Below, in pieces: positions 34,836 to 44,322 of a stretch of 64,000 nucleotides of DNA (positions within the stretch are counted from its first letter, which is position 1; every line of letters begins with the position of its first letter). This stretch comes from an uncultured Sulfitobacter sp. GTDB lineage: Bacteria; Pseudomonadota; Alphaproteobacteria; Rhodobacterales; Rhodobacteraceae. A program made the translations under genes and the position numbers. The notes under the pieces were generated by a model that saw only the letters and a list, made by a program, of their open reading frames with translations, ran no database searches and had not been told where the DNA came from. The stretch covers positions 59,168 to 123,167 of the forward strand of contig CAJXSZ010000009.1 in NCBI GenBank assembly GCA_913060815.1, given 5' to 3'.

Positions 34836-34863
34836 AAGGGCCGCGAGATTCGCGGCCCTTTTT
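34836..34863 (+). terminator. Rho-independent terminator after the substrate-binding protein
   Basis: AAGGGCCGCGA pairs perfectly with TCGCGGCCCTT around a GAT loop, then TTT. Strong; it supports monocistronic expression of the binding-protein gene. Confidence 0.92.
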
Positions 34864-34916
34864 CTATGTTCTGAAAATGCTGTGCTGATCTGATGGACGG
34901 TTCAACCGATCGTCGA

Positions 34917-35810
34917 TCAGCCGACGTCGATATATCCATTCTCTTTGATCAAGGCGATCAGCTCCCGCAAGGAGCGTTGAAGCGGGCGTGCAGACGTATC
35001 CAGTTTCGCATGACCCCGCGCATACCGCGGCGAACGGGCTTCCATCAGCGTCTTGATCTGCGCCATAGCAAGCGGCGCGTCCTTGATCGGCTGCAGGTCC
35101 CCTTGGGCCCTTACACGCTCCATATGCTCTGCAGGAGAGGTGTGCAGCCAAATCGTGTGGAACCGCGCCAGAAGCCGCGCAAACGGCGCATCCTGCTCTA
35201 CCAGACCGCCGGATACAGACAGGACCAGCGGCCCCTCAATCGTCAACGCCCGCTCCAGCGCTTCGGCCTCAAGTCGGCGATACCCGTCAGTGCCATAAAG
35301 CGACAAAACTTCGGCCAACGGCATACCCGTTTCGTCCTCGATCAGGCTGCTGAGTTCCACAAAAGGAATGCCCAACGCTTCGGCGGCCATTTTGCCCAAC
35401 GTGGTCTTTCCAGCACCGCGCAAGCCCATAAGGCAAATGCGGCCTGTGCGGACACCATCGGCTCTGTCCGACTGAAGCAATGCGGCAATCTGACTGCGGA
35501 CATCGGACGACGCATGCGAAAACTGGTGCGCCATACGCTGTGCATCCGGATCTACGGAAATTTGCTGCGCGATCAGGGCTTCAATCGGCACCTCGAGGGC
35601 GCGGGCGACACGCTCTAGCAATGCAACAGAAATGTTCCCCTCGCCCGCTTCAAGCTGGGCAAGGTAGCGTGGCGAAACGCCTGACCGCTCGGACACGACG
35701 CGGCGCGGCAAGCCCTTTTGCTTGCGCACTTCGCGAACGCGCCGCGCAAGCCTGCTTATCAGCGCATTGCGAGGGTCGTCTATGTTTACAGAGGCGTCAC
35801 CTTTATCCAT
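34917..35810 (-). CDS. BzdR/BoxR-type regulator: XRE helix-turn-helix fused to shikimate-kinase-like domain
   Basis: 297 residues. Residues about 15-80 form an XRE/lambda-type helix-turn-helix (RRVVSERSGVSPRYLAQLEA). After a linker, residues about 124-290 have the shikimate kinase fold with P-loop GLRGAGKTT (129-137), SGGLVEQ and a LID-like segment. In the BzdR family this domain senses benzoyl-CoA and the regulator represses benzoate degradation genes (bzd or box). No box genes are in this window, so the target lies elsewhere or differs. ATG 35882 is another possible start. Confidence 0.85.
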   Translation of the reverse strand: MDKGDASVNIDDPRNALISRLARRVREVRKQKGLPRRVVSERSGVSPRYLAQLEAGEGNISVALLERVARALEVPIEALIAQQISVDPDAQRMAHQFSHASSDVRSQIAALLQSDRADGVRTGRICLMGLRGAGKTTLGKMAAEALGIPFVELSSLIEDETGMPLAEVLSLYGTDGYRRLEAEALERALTIEGPLVLSVSGGLVEQDAPFARLLARFHTIWLHTSPAEHMERVRAQGDLQPIKDAPLAMAQIKTLMEARSPRYARGHAKLDTSARPLQRSLRELIALIKENGYIDVG

Positions 35811-36079
35811 ATGCTCAGATATAGTGCACTGTATAAAAGTTCCAAAGAAGTTTTGCAGCCGCTCCGGAAGGTACTGAATCACAGAGATAATAAACTATAG
35901 ACCAGTTCCAGCCCCCGCCGACCACGCACATTAGCGCAGCATTTTAACTCGTGAATGCAATGAGATTAGGCGCGCGACTTTGATCTGAAACAGCGTCTCG
36001 GCACAGCAGAAAAGCGTTTGCGTAAAGCTCAAGCGCAATGAAGGACCAAAGCGCGTCAGAAGGTGGCAAATGTGAAAAA

Positions 36080-36156
<77 letters not shown>

Positions 36157-36168
36157 ACTGCGGCGTCA

Positions 36169-36195
36169 ATTATGGTAGCGGCCCCCTCCCGTCAA
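36169..36195 (-). promoter_or_regulatory. Promoter of the tRNA gene
   Basis: Read on the minus strand: TTGACG (36195-36190), 15-bp GC-rich spacer, CATAAT (36174-36169), then 12 bp to the tRNA 5' end. It is a good sigma-70-type match with a slightly short spacer. Confidence 0.6.
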
Positions 36196-36220
36196 GGCAG
36201 AAACCGCACTTGAGGTCTGC

Positions 36221-37111
36221 TTAAACCCACTTCGCCAGCGGGGGCAGGCTCATCAGCACCGCATTGGCGTCGTGGCCGGTCTCGAGGCCGAACTTTGTGC
36301 CGCGGTCGTAGACCAGATTATACTCGGCATATAGCCCGCGGTGGACCAGTTGCGCGTCCTTATCCGCATCCGACCATGCCTGCGGCTTCCGCTTCTCCAC
36401 TAAAGGCACATAGGCAGGCAGAAAAGCGCGACCGATGTCTTGGGTCAGGGCGAAATCCGCCTCCCAATCACCCGTGTTCCGGTCATCCATAAAGATGCCG
36501 CCCACGCCCCGTGCACGGTGGCGGTGGGGGATATAGAAATACTCGTCCGCCCATTCCTTTAGCTTGGGGTAGATGTCGGTGCCGTGCGGATCAAGGTGCT
36601 GCTGCTGCGTGGCGTGGAAATGCGCTGTGTCCTCATCATACTCGATGCAAGGGTTCAAGTCGGAGCCCCCCCCGAACCACCACGCACCCGGTGTCCAGAA
36701 CATGCGCGTGTTCATATGGACCGCAGGGGCATGCGGGTTTTGCATATGCGCCACAAGGCTGATGCCAGAGGCCCAAAAGCGCGGGTCATCTGCCATACCC
36801 GGCACACCGCGTGCTGCCATTGCTTTCTGCGCGCGCTCACCCAAAGTGCCGTAGACCGTTGAGATATTCACCCCGACCTTCTCGAACACGCGGCCACCGC
36901 GCATCACGCTCATCAGGCCACCACCCGCATCCGATCCATCATCAGAGGTGCGTTTTGTCTCACTCACATCAAAGCGGCCAGGCGCCATATCCGTCAGTGG
37001 CCCTTCGGCATGCGTGTCTTCCAGATTCTCGAATGAGGCGACGATGTCATCACGCAACGTGCGAAACCACGCGGATGCGCGGTCTTTTTCTGTGTCGAAG
37101 GCAGCAGTCAT
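36221..37111 (-). CDS. hemF: Coproporphyrinogen III oxidase, aerobic
   Basis: 296 residues, full length. Signature stretches are HMNTRMFWTPGAWWFGGG, GSDLNPCIEYDEDTAHFH and RGVGGIFMDD. The O2-dependent enzyme decarboxylates two propionates of coproporphyrinogen III on the way to haem or bacteriochlorophyll. It lies 81 bp downstream of the SDR gene and may be the last member of the clpS-rsmC-SDR-hemF run. Confidence 0.97.
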   Translation of the reverse strand: MTAAFDTEKDRASAWFRTLRDDIVASFENLEDTHAEGPLTDMAPGRFDVSETKRTSDDGSDAGGGLMSVMRGGRVFEKVGVNISTVYGTLGERAQKAMAARGVPGMADDPRFWASGISLVAHMQNPHAPAVHMNTRMFWTPGAWWFGGGSDLNPCIEYDEDTAHFHATQQQHLDPHGTDIYPKLKEWADEYFYIPHRHRARGVGGIFMDDRNTGDWEADFALTQDIGRAFLPAYVPLVEKRKPQAWSDADKDAQLVHRGLYAEYNLVYDRGTKFGLETGHDANAVLMSLPPLAKWV

Positions 37112-37192
37112 GGGGTGGCTTTCTGTCAGAATTATCTGACACCGTTACAGCACAGTTGATCTGACGTGAACAGACGCAACATCATGCATAAT

Positions 37193-37993
37193 TCAATGCG
37201 CAGGCGCGCTCACCGCATCAAGAAGCGAGCGGCCACCGTCCACAACCATCACTTCGCCTGTCATAAAGCTGCTGCTTTCAGCCGCGAGAAATTGCACCGC
37301 CTCAACCAGTTCATTGGGCGCTGCGATGCGACCTAGCGGTGTATGGCTGCGGATATCATCACGCCATTCGCGGTTCTCGGCCACCGACGCCTTGAGCGAA
37401 GCCGACATGACAGATCCGAAGGCTACTGCATTAACACGAATGCGGTGCGGCGCTAGCGCCAGCGCCATCGAGCGGGTCATCTGATCCAGAGCGGCAGAAG
37501 CAATAGAGTAGGCCATCAGTTCGGGCGCTGTCTGATGCGCCGCTGTCGAGCTCAGGTTGATGATCGATCCGATCTGCCCTTCAGGCTGGTCTTTGGCCTG
37601 TTTCATCATGCGTTTGGCCACTTGCTGGGACAGGCGGAGCGCTGTCATCAGGTTCTGCTCCAGCAGTGTCTCGACAGAGCTATCATCGACATCCAACGCT
37701 TCGGTCGGGATCACCTGACGCGACGCATTCACCAGCACGTCAACCTGATCGAACGCATCGATCGTCGCCGAGACAAGGTTGGCGATGGTCAAGCGCTGCC
37801 GCAAATCCCCTGCGAAAAAGCGGATGTTACCCTCATCACGCGCCTCGCCCAGCTCTTCCTTGAGACGCTTTTCATCTATATCGGCGCACATCACATTGGC
37901 ACCTTTGTCCGCGAAATCACGCGCGATGGCGAGGCCGATGCCGTTGGCGGCACCCGTCACGATCACAGTCTTACCAGAGATTGAGAATGACAT
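37193..37993 (-). CDS. Short-chain dehydrogenase/reductase family protein with altered active site
   Basis: 266 residues with a Rossmann fold: nucleotide loop TGAANGIGLA (13-22) and acidic CADID at the end of strand 2, hinting at NAD. The catalytic tetrad is incomplete. Ser is at 148/149 (IINLSSTAA) and Tyr162 in AYSIASAAL is present, but the Lys of YxxxK is Ser166, and the NNAG motif reads VNAS (88-91). A normal SDR reaction is doubtful; binding or a changed chemistry is possible. It starts 19 bp after the rsmC stop. Confidence 0.85.
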   Translation of the reverse strand: MSFSISGKTVIVTGAANGIGLAIARDFADKGANVMCADIDEKRLKEELGEARDEGNIRFFAGDLRQRLTIANLVSATIDAFDQVDVLVNASRQVIPTEALDVDDSSVETLLEQNLMTALRLSQQVAKRMMKQAKDQPEGQIGSIINLSSTAAHQTAPELMAYSIASAALDQMTRSMALALAPHRIRVNAVAFGSVMSASLKASVAENREWRDDIRSHTPLGRIAAPNELVEAVQFLAAESSSFMTGEVMVVDGGRSLLDAVSAPAH

Positions 37994-38012
37994 AGCCTGT
38001 CCTTTGAAACAG

Positions 38013-39005
38013 TTAGCGGCGTTTGCGCAGGGGGCGCGAGGCATGGAACAGCTTGAATCGCGCATCGCCGCCGATTTCTTCGACCTGAACAAAACGCGTC
38101 TTCAGCTCTGCTTCATACGGCAAATGACGGTTCGCCACCATCCAAAGATGGCCCTGCGGCGTCAACAGCCGCGCAGCAGAAGCGATGAACGCCTGCCCGA
38201 CCTGCGGTTCGGTTGCGCGGCCTATGTGGAAGGGCGGGTTCATCACAATAGTGTCTACCTTGTGATCAAGCGACCAGTCAGTGCCGTCCGCCCAGTGAAA
38301 TTGCGCCCTAGGATCATTCACGTTCCGGCGCGCGCATTCGAGCGCCATGTGACCAGCCTCGACCAGATGCACAGCCTCAACGCCCTCGCGGGTCAACACA
38401 TGCGCGGAGAGAAACCCCCAGCCCGCGCCCAGATCACACACCTGCTTGCCCAGCTTGTCAGGCAGCGCATCAGCCAGCAGCGCGGAGGCGACATCTACAC
38501 CATCCGCTGAAAACACACCCGGTGCGGTCCAGAACCCGCCTTCTGTTAGCGCGGGGCCCGCGGCCCAATCGGAGAATTGATCAGCGACGGGGGACTCGAT
38601 CCAGAAGAGTTTGCCATGCGCTTTGGTAACGGGCCCGTGCACAGTGACCCGCGCTTTCATGGCTTTGAGGATCCCCTCGATCCCGTCCGTCTTCTGGCCG
38701 TCAATCACGACGACACCGTCACTCTGCGCACAAGCTGCTGCAATCATGGCACGCGCCTCAAGCTTGGCACGAGGCAAGCAGACAAGCACGGCCGCATAGC
38801 GATCATCACTGTTTACAGAGACATCAAATCCTCGCGCAGACCACGCCGCATGAGCAGGATAGAAATCATGAATAATCCGCGCGCGGTCTTTTGGAATATC
38901 GTCCAGATCGAGGTCGGGGGACGGGCCGAAAACGGCTATTGCGCCGGTTTCAGGCCACGTGAGGCCACCGCCGTCAAGCGCCAGCGGCAGTCGTTGATCG
39001 AGCAT
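38013..39005 (-). CDS. rsmC: 16S rRNA m2G1207 methyltransferase-like protein (RsmC family)
   Basis: 330 residues, with a degenerate N-terminal domain (1-160) and a C-terminal SAM-dependent methyltransferase domain. Motif I is VCDLGAGWGFLSA and motif IV is the catalytic NPPFH in DTIVMNPPFHIGR, the N2-guanine methylase signature. It probably modifies G1207 of 16S rRNA; a related target is possible (RlmG is similar). It begins 3 bp after the clpS stop. Confidence 0.88.
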   Translation of the reverse strand: MLDQRLPLALDGGGLTWPETGAIAVFGPSPDLDLDDIPKDRARIIHDFYPAHAAWSARGFDVSVNSDDRYAAVLVCLPRAKLEARAMIAAACAQSDGVVVIDGQKTDGIEGILKAMKARVTVHGPVTKAHGKLFWIESPVADQFSDWAAGPALTEGGFWTAPGVFSADGVDVASALLADALPDKLGKQVCDLGAGWGFLSAHVLTREGVEAVHLVEAGHMALECARRNVNDPRAQFHWADGTDWSLDHKVDTIVMNPPFHIGRATEPQVGQAFIASAARLLTPQGHLWMVANRHLPYEAELKTRFVQVEEIGGDARFKLFHASRPLRKRR

Positions 39006-39008
39006 GAG

Positions 39009-39347
39009 TTACTCTTCTTTTTCCATAGTACACTGGAGGGGGTGCTGGTGACGGCGTGCGAAATCCATGACTTGCGCCACTTTGGTCTCTGCAATCTCGT
39101 GGCTGAATACGCCAACCACGGCCAGCCCCTTCTTGTGCACGGTCAACATGATCTCGAAGGCTTGCGCATGATTAAGACCGAAGAACCGCTCGAGCACATG
39201 CACGACGAATTCCATAGGCGTGAAATCATCGTTCAAAAGCATCACCTTATACATCGGTGGTCGCTTGGTCTTTGGCTTTGTCTTGGTGAGCAGTTCGGTG
39301 TCGTCACCGTCTTGCTTGTCTGACATTATTATCGGATCAAGATGCAT
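39009..39347 (-). CDS. clpS: ATP-dependent Clp protease adaptor ClpS
   Basis: 112 residues. A flexible N-terminus of about 28 residues leads into the ClpS core: [20 protein letters not shown] and [26 protein letters not shown]. It delivers N-degron substrates to ClpAP. The start at 39347 is chosen because AGGAG sits 5 bp upstream; ATG 39326 is also in frame. clpA is not in the window. Confidence 0.96.
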   Translation of the reverse strand: MHLDPIIMSDKQDGDDTELLTKTKPKTKRPPMYKVMLLNDDFTPMEFVVHVLERFFGLNHAQAFEIMLTVHKKGLAVVGVFSHEIAETKVAQVMDFARRHQHPLQCTMEKEE

Positions 39348-39489
39348 TGCTGCTCCTGCGAAAAACACATGGGTACGGGGCGGTTGTTCCGTCTATATAA
39401 CGCGCAGGCGCATTTAGAAAAGAGGAATGGTGGCATTATGTCCCACTGGGCGCCAAAGCCCCACCCTCAACCAAGCCAAGGAGACCCCG

Positions 39490-39813
39490 ATGCCCCAAGC
39501 CGACCTGAGTTATTCCGCGCAACTTCCTATCGATCCCGCTGCTCTTCTGAGCAAGGTTGAAGAAGTCATTGCCGCCCATGATACGACATCGGGCGACTGC
39601 AAGGGACGCGCACACGCTCTGGAAGTTACGCATCACGCGCATATCCTGCTGCGCTTGCGCATGCTGAACAAGCCACACCGCGACGACGCATTTATGCAAA
39701 CGCTGCTTTCCGCCCTGCAATCAGAACTGCGCGCGCTCATCCCTGCCCCCTGCATACTGGGCGTCGAGCTGGGGTTTCTCGAAACGCATTATGCGTCCCT
39801 AACTCTGGATTGA
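39490..39813 (+). CDS. Tautomerase-superfamily protein, CHMI-like
   Basis: 107 residues starting Met-Pro, so Pro1 would be the catalytic base after Met removal. KGRAHALEVTHHAHILLRLRML and the C-terminal ILGVELGFLETHYASLTL match the 5-carboxymethyl-2-hydroxymuconate isomerase (HpaF) family. No homoprotocatechuate genes are nearby, so it may act on another enol substrate or be a divergent member. No clear close Shine-Dalgarno site. Confidence 0.7.
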   Translation: MPQADLSYSAQLPIDPAALLSKVEEVIAAHDTTSGDCKGRAHALEVTHHAHILLRLRMLNKPHRDDAFMQTLLSALQSELRALIPAPCILGVELGFLETHYASLTLD

Positions 39814-40053
39814 GTCGCGATCTTCAATTGCGGCAGATGTCGCCCAAATGCTGCCACATTCCCGCCACAATGGCGGGTGTTGTGGCCTAGAGAGAATTGG
39901 CACCCATATGTGCCATGCTGCCGCGCAGAAAATCCTGTGAAATCCGTAAGAAGACGGGTTATCAAACGACGTTTTTCATGCTAACTTTTAATTAATCAAA
40001 AAAAATGGCCACCCGAAAAATCGGGGGTCTTGAGGCAGATTAGGCAGGTTATC

Positions 40054-41592
40054 ATGAAGGTGCGGCGCGTGCAGCCGGCCCGTTTCGGGCTATTCATTCT
40101 TGCAGCATTATGGCTATTTGTACTCGTCCCCATGAGTGCGAAAGCAGCCCCGTATGCGGCGTATGTGATTGATGCGAGGACGGGCAAAGTCCTGCATGCC
40201 AACAACGCCGAGACACCGCTTCATCCTGCGTCCCTGACAAAGATGATGACGCTGTACATCGCATTCCAAGCCGTCGAGCGCGGTGAGATCAGCTTGGACA
40301 CGAAAGTGCGCATTTCTAAACATGCCGCTTCCGAGCCACCAAGCAAGCTGGGCCTGCAAGCAGGTCAGCGGATCGCTTTGAAATTCCTGATCCGCGCCGC
40401 CGCCGTGAAATCTGCCAATGATGCGGCCACCGCAATTGGCGAGGCAATCTCGGGCTCGGAGGCAAAGTTTGCACGCCGTATGAACCGCACGGCCAAGCAA
40501 TTGGGGATGCAGCGGACGATCTTCAAGAACGCGCACGGCCTCACCGAAGTAGGCCACCAGTCTACGGCACGCGACATGACGATCATGGGGCGGCACCTGC
40601 TCTATGATTATCCCCAGTACTATAACCTGTTTTCGCGGATCACTGCTGATGCCGGTGTGCGCAAGGTCAGCCACACCAACCGCCGCTTTCTGAATGCCTA
40701 CAAGGGTGCAGACGGGATCAAGACTGGATATACCCGCGCGGCGGGATTCAACCTCACTGCCTCTGCCGAGCGCGGCAACGAGCGCATCATCGTCACCGTC
40801 TTTGGCGGCAAATCCACGACATCGCGGAACGCCAAAGTTGCGGAACTGATGGATCTCGGATTTCGCCGCGCACCGTCTCGCGCACGTCTGCGCAAGCCGA
40901 AATTGCCCGAATACATCGCAGAGGCCCGCCCCAGCGCGCCCGTGGCGCAAAGCACTTCCGCTCCGGCAAAAGGGGCTAAAGGCAAGACAATCCGCCTGAT
41001 CCGTGCCGTCACGACATCCTACAGGCCCCAGATGCGGCCAACAGCATCAGAGCCTGTCCTTGTGGCCACGAACAGCGATCCGCTCGGCGATGTGCTGAGC
41101 TCTGCCATCAATGACGCCGTCGCCCAAGCGGTCAAGGAGCCGCAAAAACCTGCCCCCGAAGTGGGCCAATCGCCGCAAGCTGCTGTTGTGCCCGATGCCA
41201 CCGCTACCGCAAATATCGTTTTGGCCGCCGCAGCAACCACTGCCTCTATGCGCCCTGCGTTACGTCCCAAAGGTCTGGTCGTTATTGGTGCACAGCCGAA
41301 ATTGGCAAAAGCGCCTGAGCCGCAAGAAGTCGTCACCCGCGTCTCGACGTCTGGTGGTCGCCATTGGGGCGTGAACGTGGGCCGCTTTGGTAGCCGCTAC
41401 GCCGCTGAAAAGGTGCTTATCACCACAGCGCTTGCCGAGATGGCCACGCTGGACGGCTCCCTACGCAAAGTGGTGCGCAAACCGCAAGGCTTTGATGCGA
41501 ATTTCCTCGGGTTGACCCGCGAGACCGCCGACCTTGCTTGTCGCAGGCTCAAAGCACGCAATGTCAGCTGCTTTATGATCGGGCCGGGTTGA
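40054..41592 (+). CDS. D-alanyl-D-alanine carboxypeptidase (PBP5/6 type) with C-terminal SPOR-like domain
   Basis: 512 residues. A signal peptide ends near Ala31. The penicillin-binding catalytic domain has SLTK (Ser60, Lys63), SAN (120-122) and KTG (223-225). A Pro/Ala-rich linker (about 275-425) follows, then a SPOR-like domain (HWGVNVGRFGSRYAAEKVL, about 430-512) expected to recruit it to denuded glycan at the septum. It trims the terminal D-Ala of pentapeptides. ATG 40054 chosen; TTG 40030 is in frame. A CTAA-N7-TTAA sequence at 39981-39995 resembles a CtrA site. Confidence 0.93.
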   Translation: MKVRRVQPARFGLFILAALWLFVLVPMSAKAAPYAAYVIDARTGKVLHANNAETPLHPASLTKMMTLYIAFQAVERGEISLDTKVRISKHAASEPPSKLGLQAGQRIALKFLIRAAAVKSANDAATAIGEAISGSEAKFARRMNRTAKQLGMQRTIFKNAHGLTEVGHQSTARDMTIMGRHLLYDYPQYYNLFSRITADAGVRKVSHTNRRFLNAYKGADGIKTGYTRAAGFNLTASAERGNERIIVTVFGGKSTTSRNAKVAELMDLGFRRAPSRARLRKPKLPEYIAEARPSAPVAQSTSAPAKGAKGKTIRLIRAVTTSYRPQMRPTASEPVLVATNSDPLGDVLSSAINDAVAQAVKEPQKPAPEVGQSPQAAVVPDATATANIVLAAAATTASMRPALRPKGLVVIGAQPKLAKAPEPQEVVTRVSTSGGRHWGVNVGRFGSRYAAEKVLITTALAEMATLDGSLRKVVRKPQGFDANFLGLTRETADLACRRLKARNVSCFMIGPG

Positions 41593-41601
41593 TCTGCGCA
41601 A

Positions 41602-42477
41602 TTACGGCGTACGCGCCTCACGTTTGAGCCATGAGATCATCGCTTTTAAGGGGGCCCGCTGCACCCCTTGCCGCGTCACGATGTAATACCCGGTGCCGGC
41701 GCTCCTCTCTTCATGCAGAACCCGCAAACGGCCTGCTTCAATGTCACGCTCGACAAATCTGCGCACGGTCACTGCAACCCCCTGCCCGTCACGAGCTCCG
41801 TCCACCATCAAGTTCCCTGGCACGCGCAGCACGCTCGCCGCGCGCGTCGCTACGCCGTGCTGCTTAAGCCAGCTTGTAGATTCCGAGTTGCCGAACTCTT
41901 CGATCCATGGAAATCGCGCGAGCGCCTCCAGATCATCGCAGGCCATATCACCAACAAGGCTTGGTGCTGCGACGACGACCATCGAACTTTCCCATAGCAA
42001 TGATGCGTCAAGGTCGGGCCACTTCCCCGTTCCAAATCTGATCGCAATATCGATACCATCGGGAGCCAGCGTGACGACATCAGCGGTGGGATCAATCATC
42101 AGGTCAATGTCAGGATAGGCTGCGCGGAAGCCCGCAAGGCGCGGCATAAGCCAGCGCGCCGCAAAAGTCGGCGTCACCGAAATATGGAGCGGCCGCGCAT
42201 CGCGCGCATCCGTCACTTCAGCTACAGCTTCATGCATCTGCGCAAAAGCGCCTCCGATTTCATGCGCCAACCGCTCCCCTTTGGGCGTGAGCCTGAGGGC
42301 GCGGCCAGAGCGATCGAGGAGGGCAACATTGAGGTGCCCCTCCAGCACCCGCAATTGCTGACTGATCGCAGCATGCGACACGCCGAGCGTATCACCAGCC
42401 GCCACCACGCTGCGGGTCTGGGCAAATGCACTGAACGCACGCAGCGCAGAAAGAGGTGGGAGGCTGCGCCAATCCAT
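41602..42477 (-). CDS. LysR-family transcriptional regulator (GcvA-like)
   Basis: 291 residues. The N-terminus MDWRSLPPLSALRAFSAFAQ and the recognition helix VSHAAISQQLRVLE are typical of the GcvA/AmpR subgroup. The ligand domain is at about 90-290. It is convergent with the carboxypeptidase gene (9-bp gap) and divergent from a 48-codon frame at 42569, which could be its target. Inducer unknown. Confidence 0.92.
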   Translation of the reverse strand: MDWRSLPPLSALRAFSAFAQTRSVVAAGDTLGVSHAAISQQLRVLEGHLNVALLDRSGRALRLTPKGERLAHEIGGAFAQMHEAVAEVTDARDARPLHISVTPTFAARWLMPRLAGFRAAYPDIDLMIDPTADVVTLAPDGIDIAIRFGTGKWPDLDASLLWESSMVVVAAPSLVGDMACDDLEALARFPWIEEFGNSESTSWLKQHGVATRAASVLRVPGNLMVDGARDGQGVAVTVRRFVERDIEAGRLRVLHEERSAGTGYYIVTRQGVQRAPLKAMISWLKREARTP

Positions 42478-42568
42478 ATGTCATCCCAGCTTACATATAC
42501 TCAAGAAGCATGACTCGCATTGATCGCGTGATCCGTCAAGAATAAAGGCACACATCAGGAGAATGCAC

Positions 42569-42715
42569 ATGATCAATATTTACGCCCAGACCTTTATGAA
42601 TGCCACTCGCACAGGTGAAATCTGCATGCAGGACGTCCCCTCTATCCCTGAAACCAAGCGTCACAGGTGGTTCACACGGCGCAAAACGCGCTGCATAGAC
42701 CCAAAAAATCTGTAA
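42569..42715 (+). CDS. Possible 48-residue protein divergent from LysR gene
   Basis: MINIYAQTFMNATRTGEICM begins a 48-residue frame with a basic C-terminus (RHRWFTRRKTRC). AGGAG ends 8 bp before the ATG and the frame fills the space between the LysR start and the yejF end. Divergent short genes next to LysR regulators are often their targets. No family is recognised. It ends 26 bp before the convergent yejF stop. Confidence 0.5.
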   Translation: MINIYAQTFMNATRTGEICMQDVPSIPETKRHRWFTRRKTRCIDPKNL

Positions 42716-42741
42716 GAATAAGCAGTGCGCAGGTGGCGACC

Positions 42742-44322
42742 TCAGGTCGCTGCCTGCAACAAGGTACGCGTATATTCCGTCTGCGGATTGTCATAGAGCG
42801 CGTCAACATCGCCGTACTCTACAACATCTCCGCGCTTCATCACCATCACGCGGTGCGACATGGCGCGGACCACGCGCAAGTCGTGGCTGATGAACAGATA
42901 GGCCAGCCCGTATTTCACCTGCAATTCGCGCAGCAGATCAACGATCTGCACCTGCACAGTCATATCCAACGCGCTTGTCGGCTCATCCAGCACCAGCAGG
43001 CGCGGGCGCAGCACCATGGCACGCGCAATGGCAATCCGCTGACGCTGCCCGCCAGAGAATTCATGGGGGTAGCGGTCCATCGTGGCGGGGTCGAGGCCCA
43101 CCTCAATCATCACATCATGCACCAGCTCACGCGGATTACGCTCTGGGTCAACCTTGTGGATGCTCAACCCCTCGGCGATGATCTGCATGCAGGTCATGCG
43201 GGGGCTGAGGCTGCCGAACGGGTCTTGGAACACGATCTGCATGTCCTTGCGCAGCCGGCGCAGCTCTTTCGTGGACCACTTGCGGATGTCATTGCCCATG
43301 AAGGTGATCCCACCCTCGGACGCAATCAGCCGCATGATAGCCAGCGCGAGCGTTGTCTTCCCCGAGCCGCTTTCACCCACGATACCGATCGTCTCGCCCG
43401 CCCGCACGCTAAGGCTTGCGTCATTGACCGCCTTCACATGCCCCACAGTACGGCGCAGCAGGCCGCGCTGGATCGGGAACCAGATTTTGAGGTTGTCGGT
43501 CTGCGCGATGACTTCGGCGCTCTCGGCCACTGGCGCAGGGCTGCCTGTCGGCTCCGCCCCAAGAAGCTTTTGCGTATAAGGATGCGCGGGATTGTCGAAA
43601 ATCTCCGCCGTTGGCCCCTGCTCCACAATCTCGCCGTGCTGCATCACACAAACGCGGTCGGCGATGCGGCGCACCACGCCAAGATCATGGGTGATGAACA
43701 ACAGCCCCATGCCTTCACTGTCTTTCAACTCTTTGAGCAGATCCAGAATTTGTGCCTGAATGGTCACATCAAGCGCTGTCGTAGGCTCATCCGCGATGAG
43801 CACGTCAGGCTTGTTGGCCAGCGCCATCGCGATCATCACGCGCTGGCGTTGTCCACCCGACAGCTGGTGCGGATAGGAACCCAGACGGCTTTCGGCATCA
43901 TTGATGCCAACCTTCTGAAGCAACTCCAGAATGCGCGCTTTGAGCGTCGCACCTGTCAGACCCTGATGTAGGCTTAGGCTTTCTGCCAACTGCTTGTCGA
44001 TCGTATGCAGCGGGTTGAGCGAGGTCATCGGCTCTTGAAAGATAAAGCTGATGTCATTGCCGCGCACTTTGCGCAACAAGCTCTCGGATGCCCCTATCAT
44101 CTGCTGCCCGTCGTAGGTGACGGACCCTTCGACTTGCGCCGTTTCACCCAGAAGGCTGACCGTGCTCAACGCCGAGACGGATTTGCCAGAGCCGCTCTCC
44201 CCCACGAGCGCCACAGTCTCGCCGCGCTCGACATGGAAAGAGATACCTTTGACCGCAGCGGTCAATTGCCCGTCCTGTCGGAAAGAGACGCGCAGATCTT
44301 TTACGTCCAGCAAAGCAGTCAT
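42742..44322 (-). CDS. yejF: Peptide (microcin C type) ABC transporter ATPase, double domain
   Basis: 526 residues with two ABC domains. The first has [30 protein letters not shown] and LLIADEP-like [11 protein letters not shown]; the second has [27 protein letters not shown] and [11 protein letters not shown]. It powers import by YejBE with YejA as the binding protein. The start shares one base with the yejE stop. It is the last gene of the operon. Confidence 0.94.
   Translation of the reverse strand: MTALLDVKDLRVSFRQDGQLTAAVKGISFHVERGETVALVGESGSGKSVSALSTVSLLGETAQVEGSVTYDGQQMIGASESLLRKVRGNDISFIFQEPMTSLNPLHTIDKQLAESLSLHQGLTGATLKARILELLQKVGINDAESRLGSYPHQLSGGQRQRVMIAMALANKPDVLIADEPTTALDVTIQAQILDLLKELKDSEGMGLLFITHDLGVVRRIADRVCVMQHGEIVEQGPTAEIFDNPAHPYTQKLLGAEPTGSPAPVAESAEVIAQTDNLKIWFPIQRGLLRRTVGHVKAVNDASLSVRAGETIGIVGESGSGKTTLALAIMRLIASEGGITFMGNDIRKWSTKELRRLRKDMQIVFQDPFGSLSPRMTCMQIIAEGLSIHKVDPERNPRELVHDVMIEVGLDPATMDRYPHEFSGGQRQRIAIARAMVLRPRLLVLDEPTSALDMTVQVQIVDLLRELQVKYGLAYLFISHDLRVVRAMSHRVMVMKRGDVVEYGDVDALYDNPQTEYTRTLLQAAT

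Noticed and set aside
42667..43971. 434-codon open frame antisense to yejF
   Set aside because: Shadow of two ABC domains, His-rich, no motif of its own.
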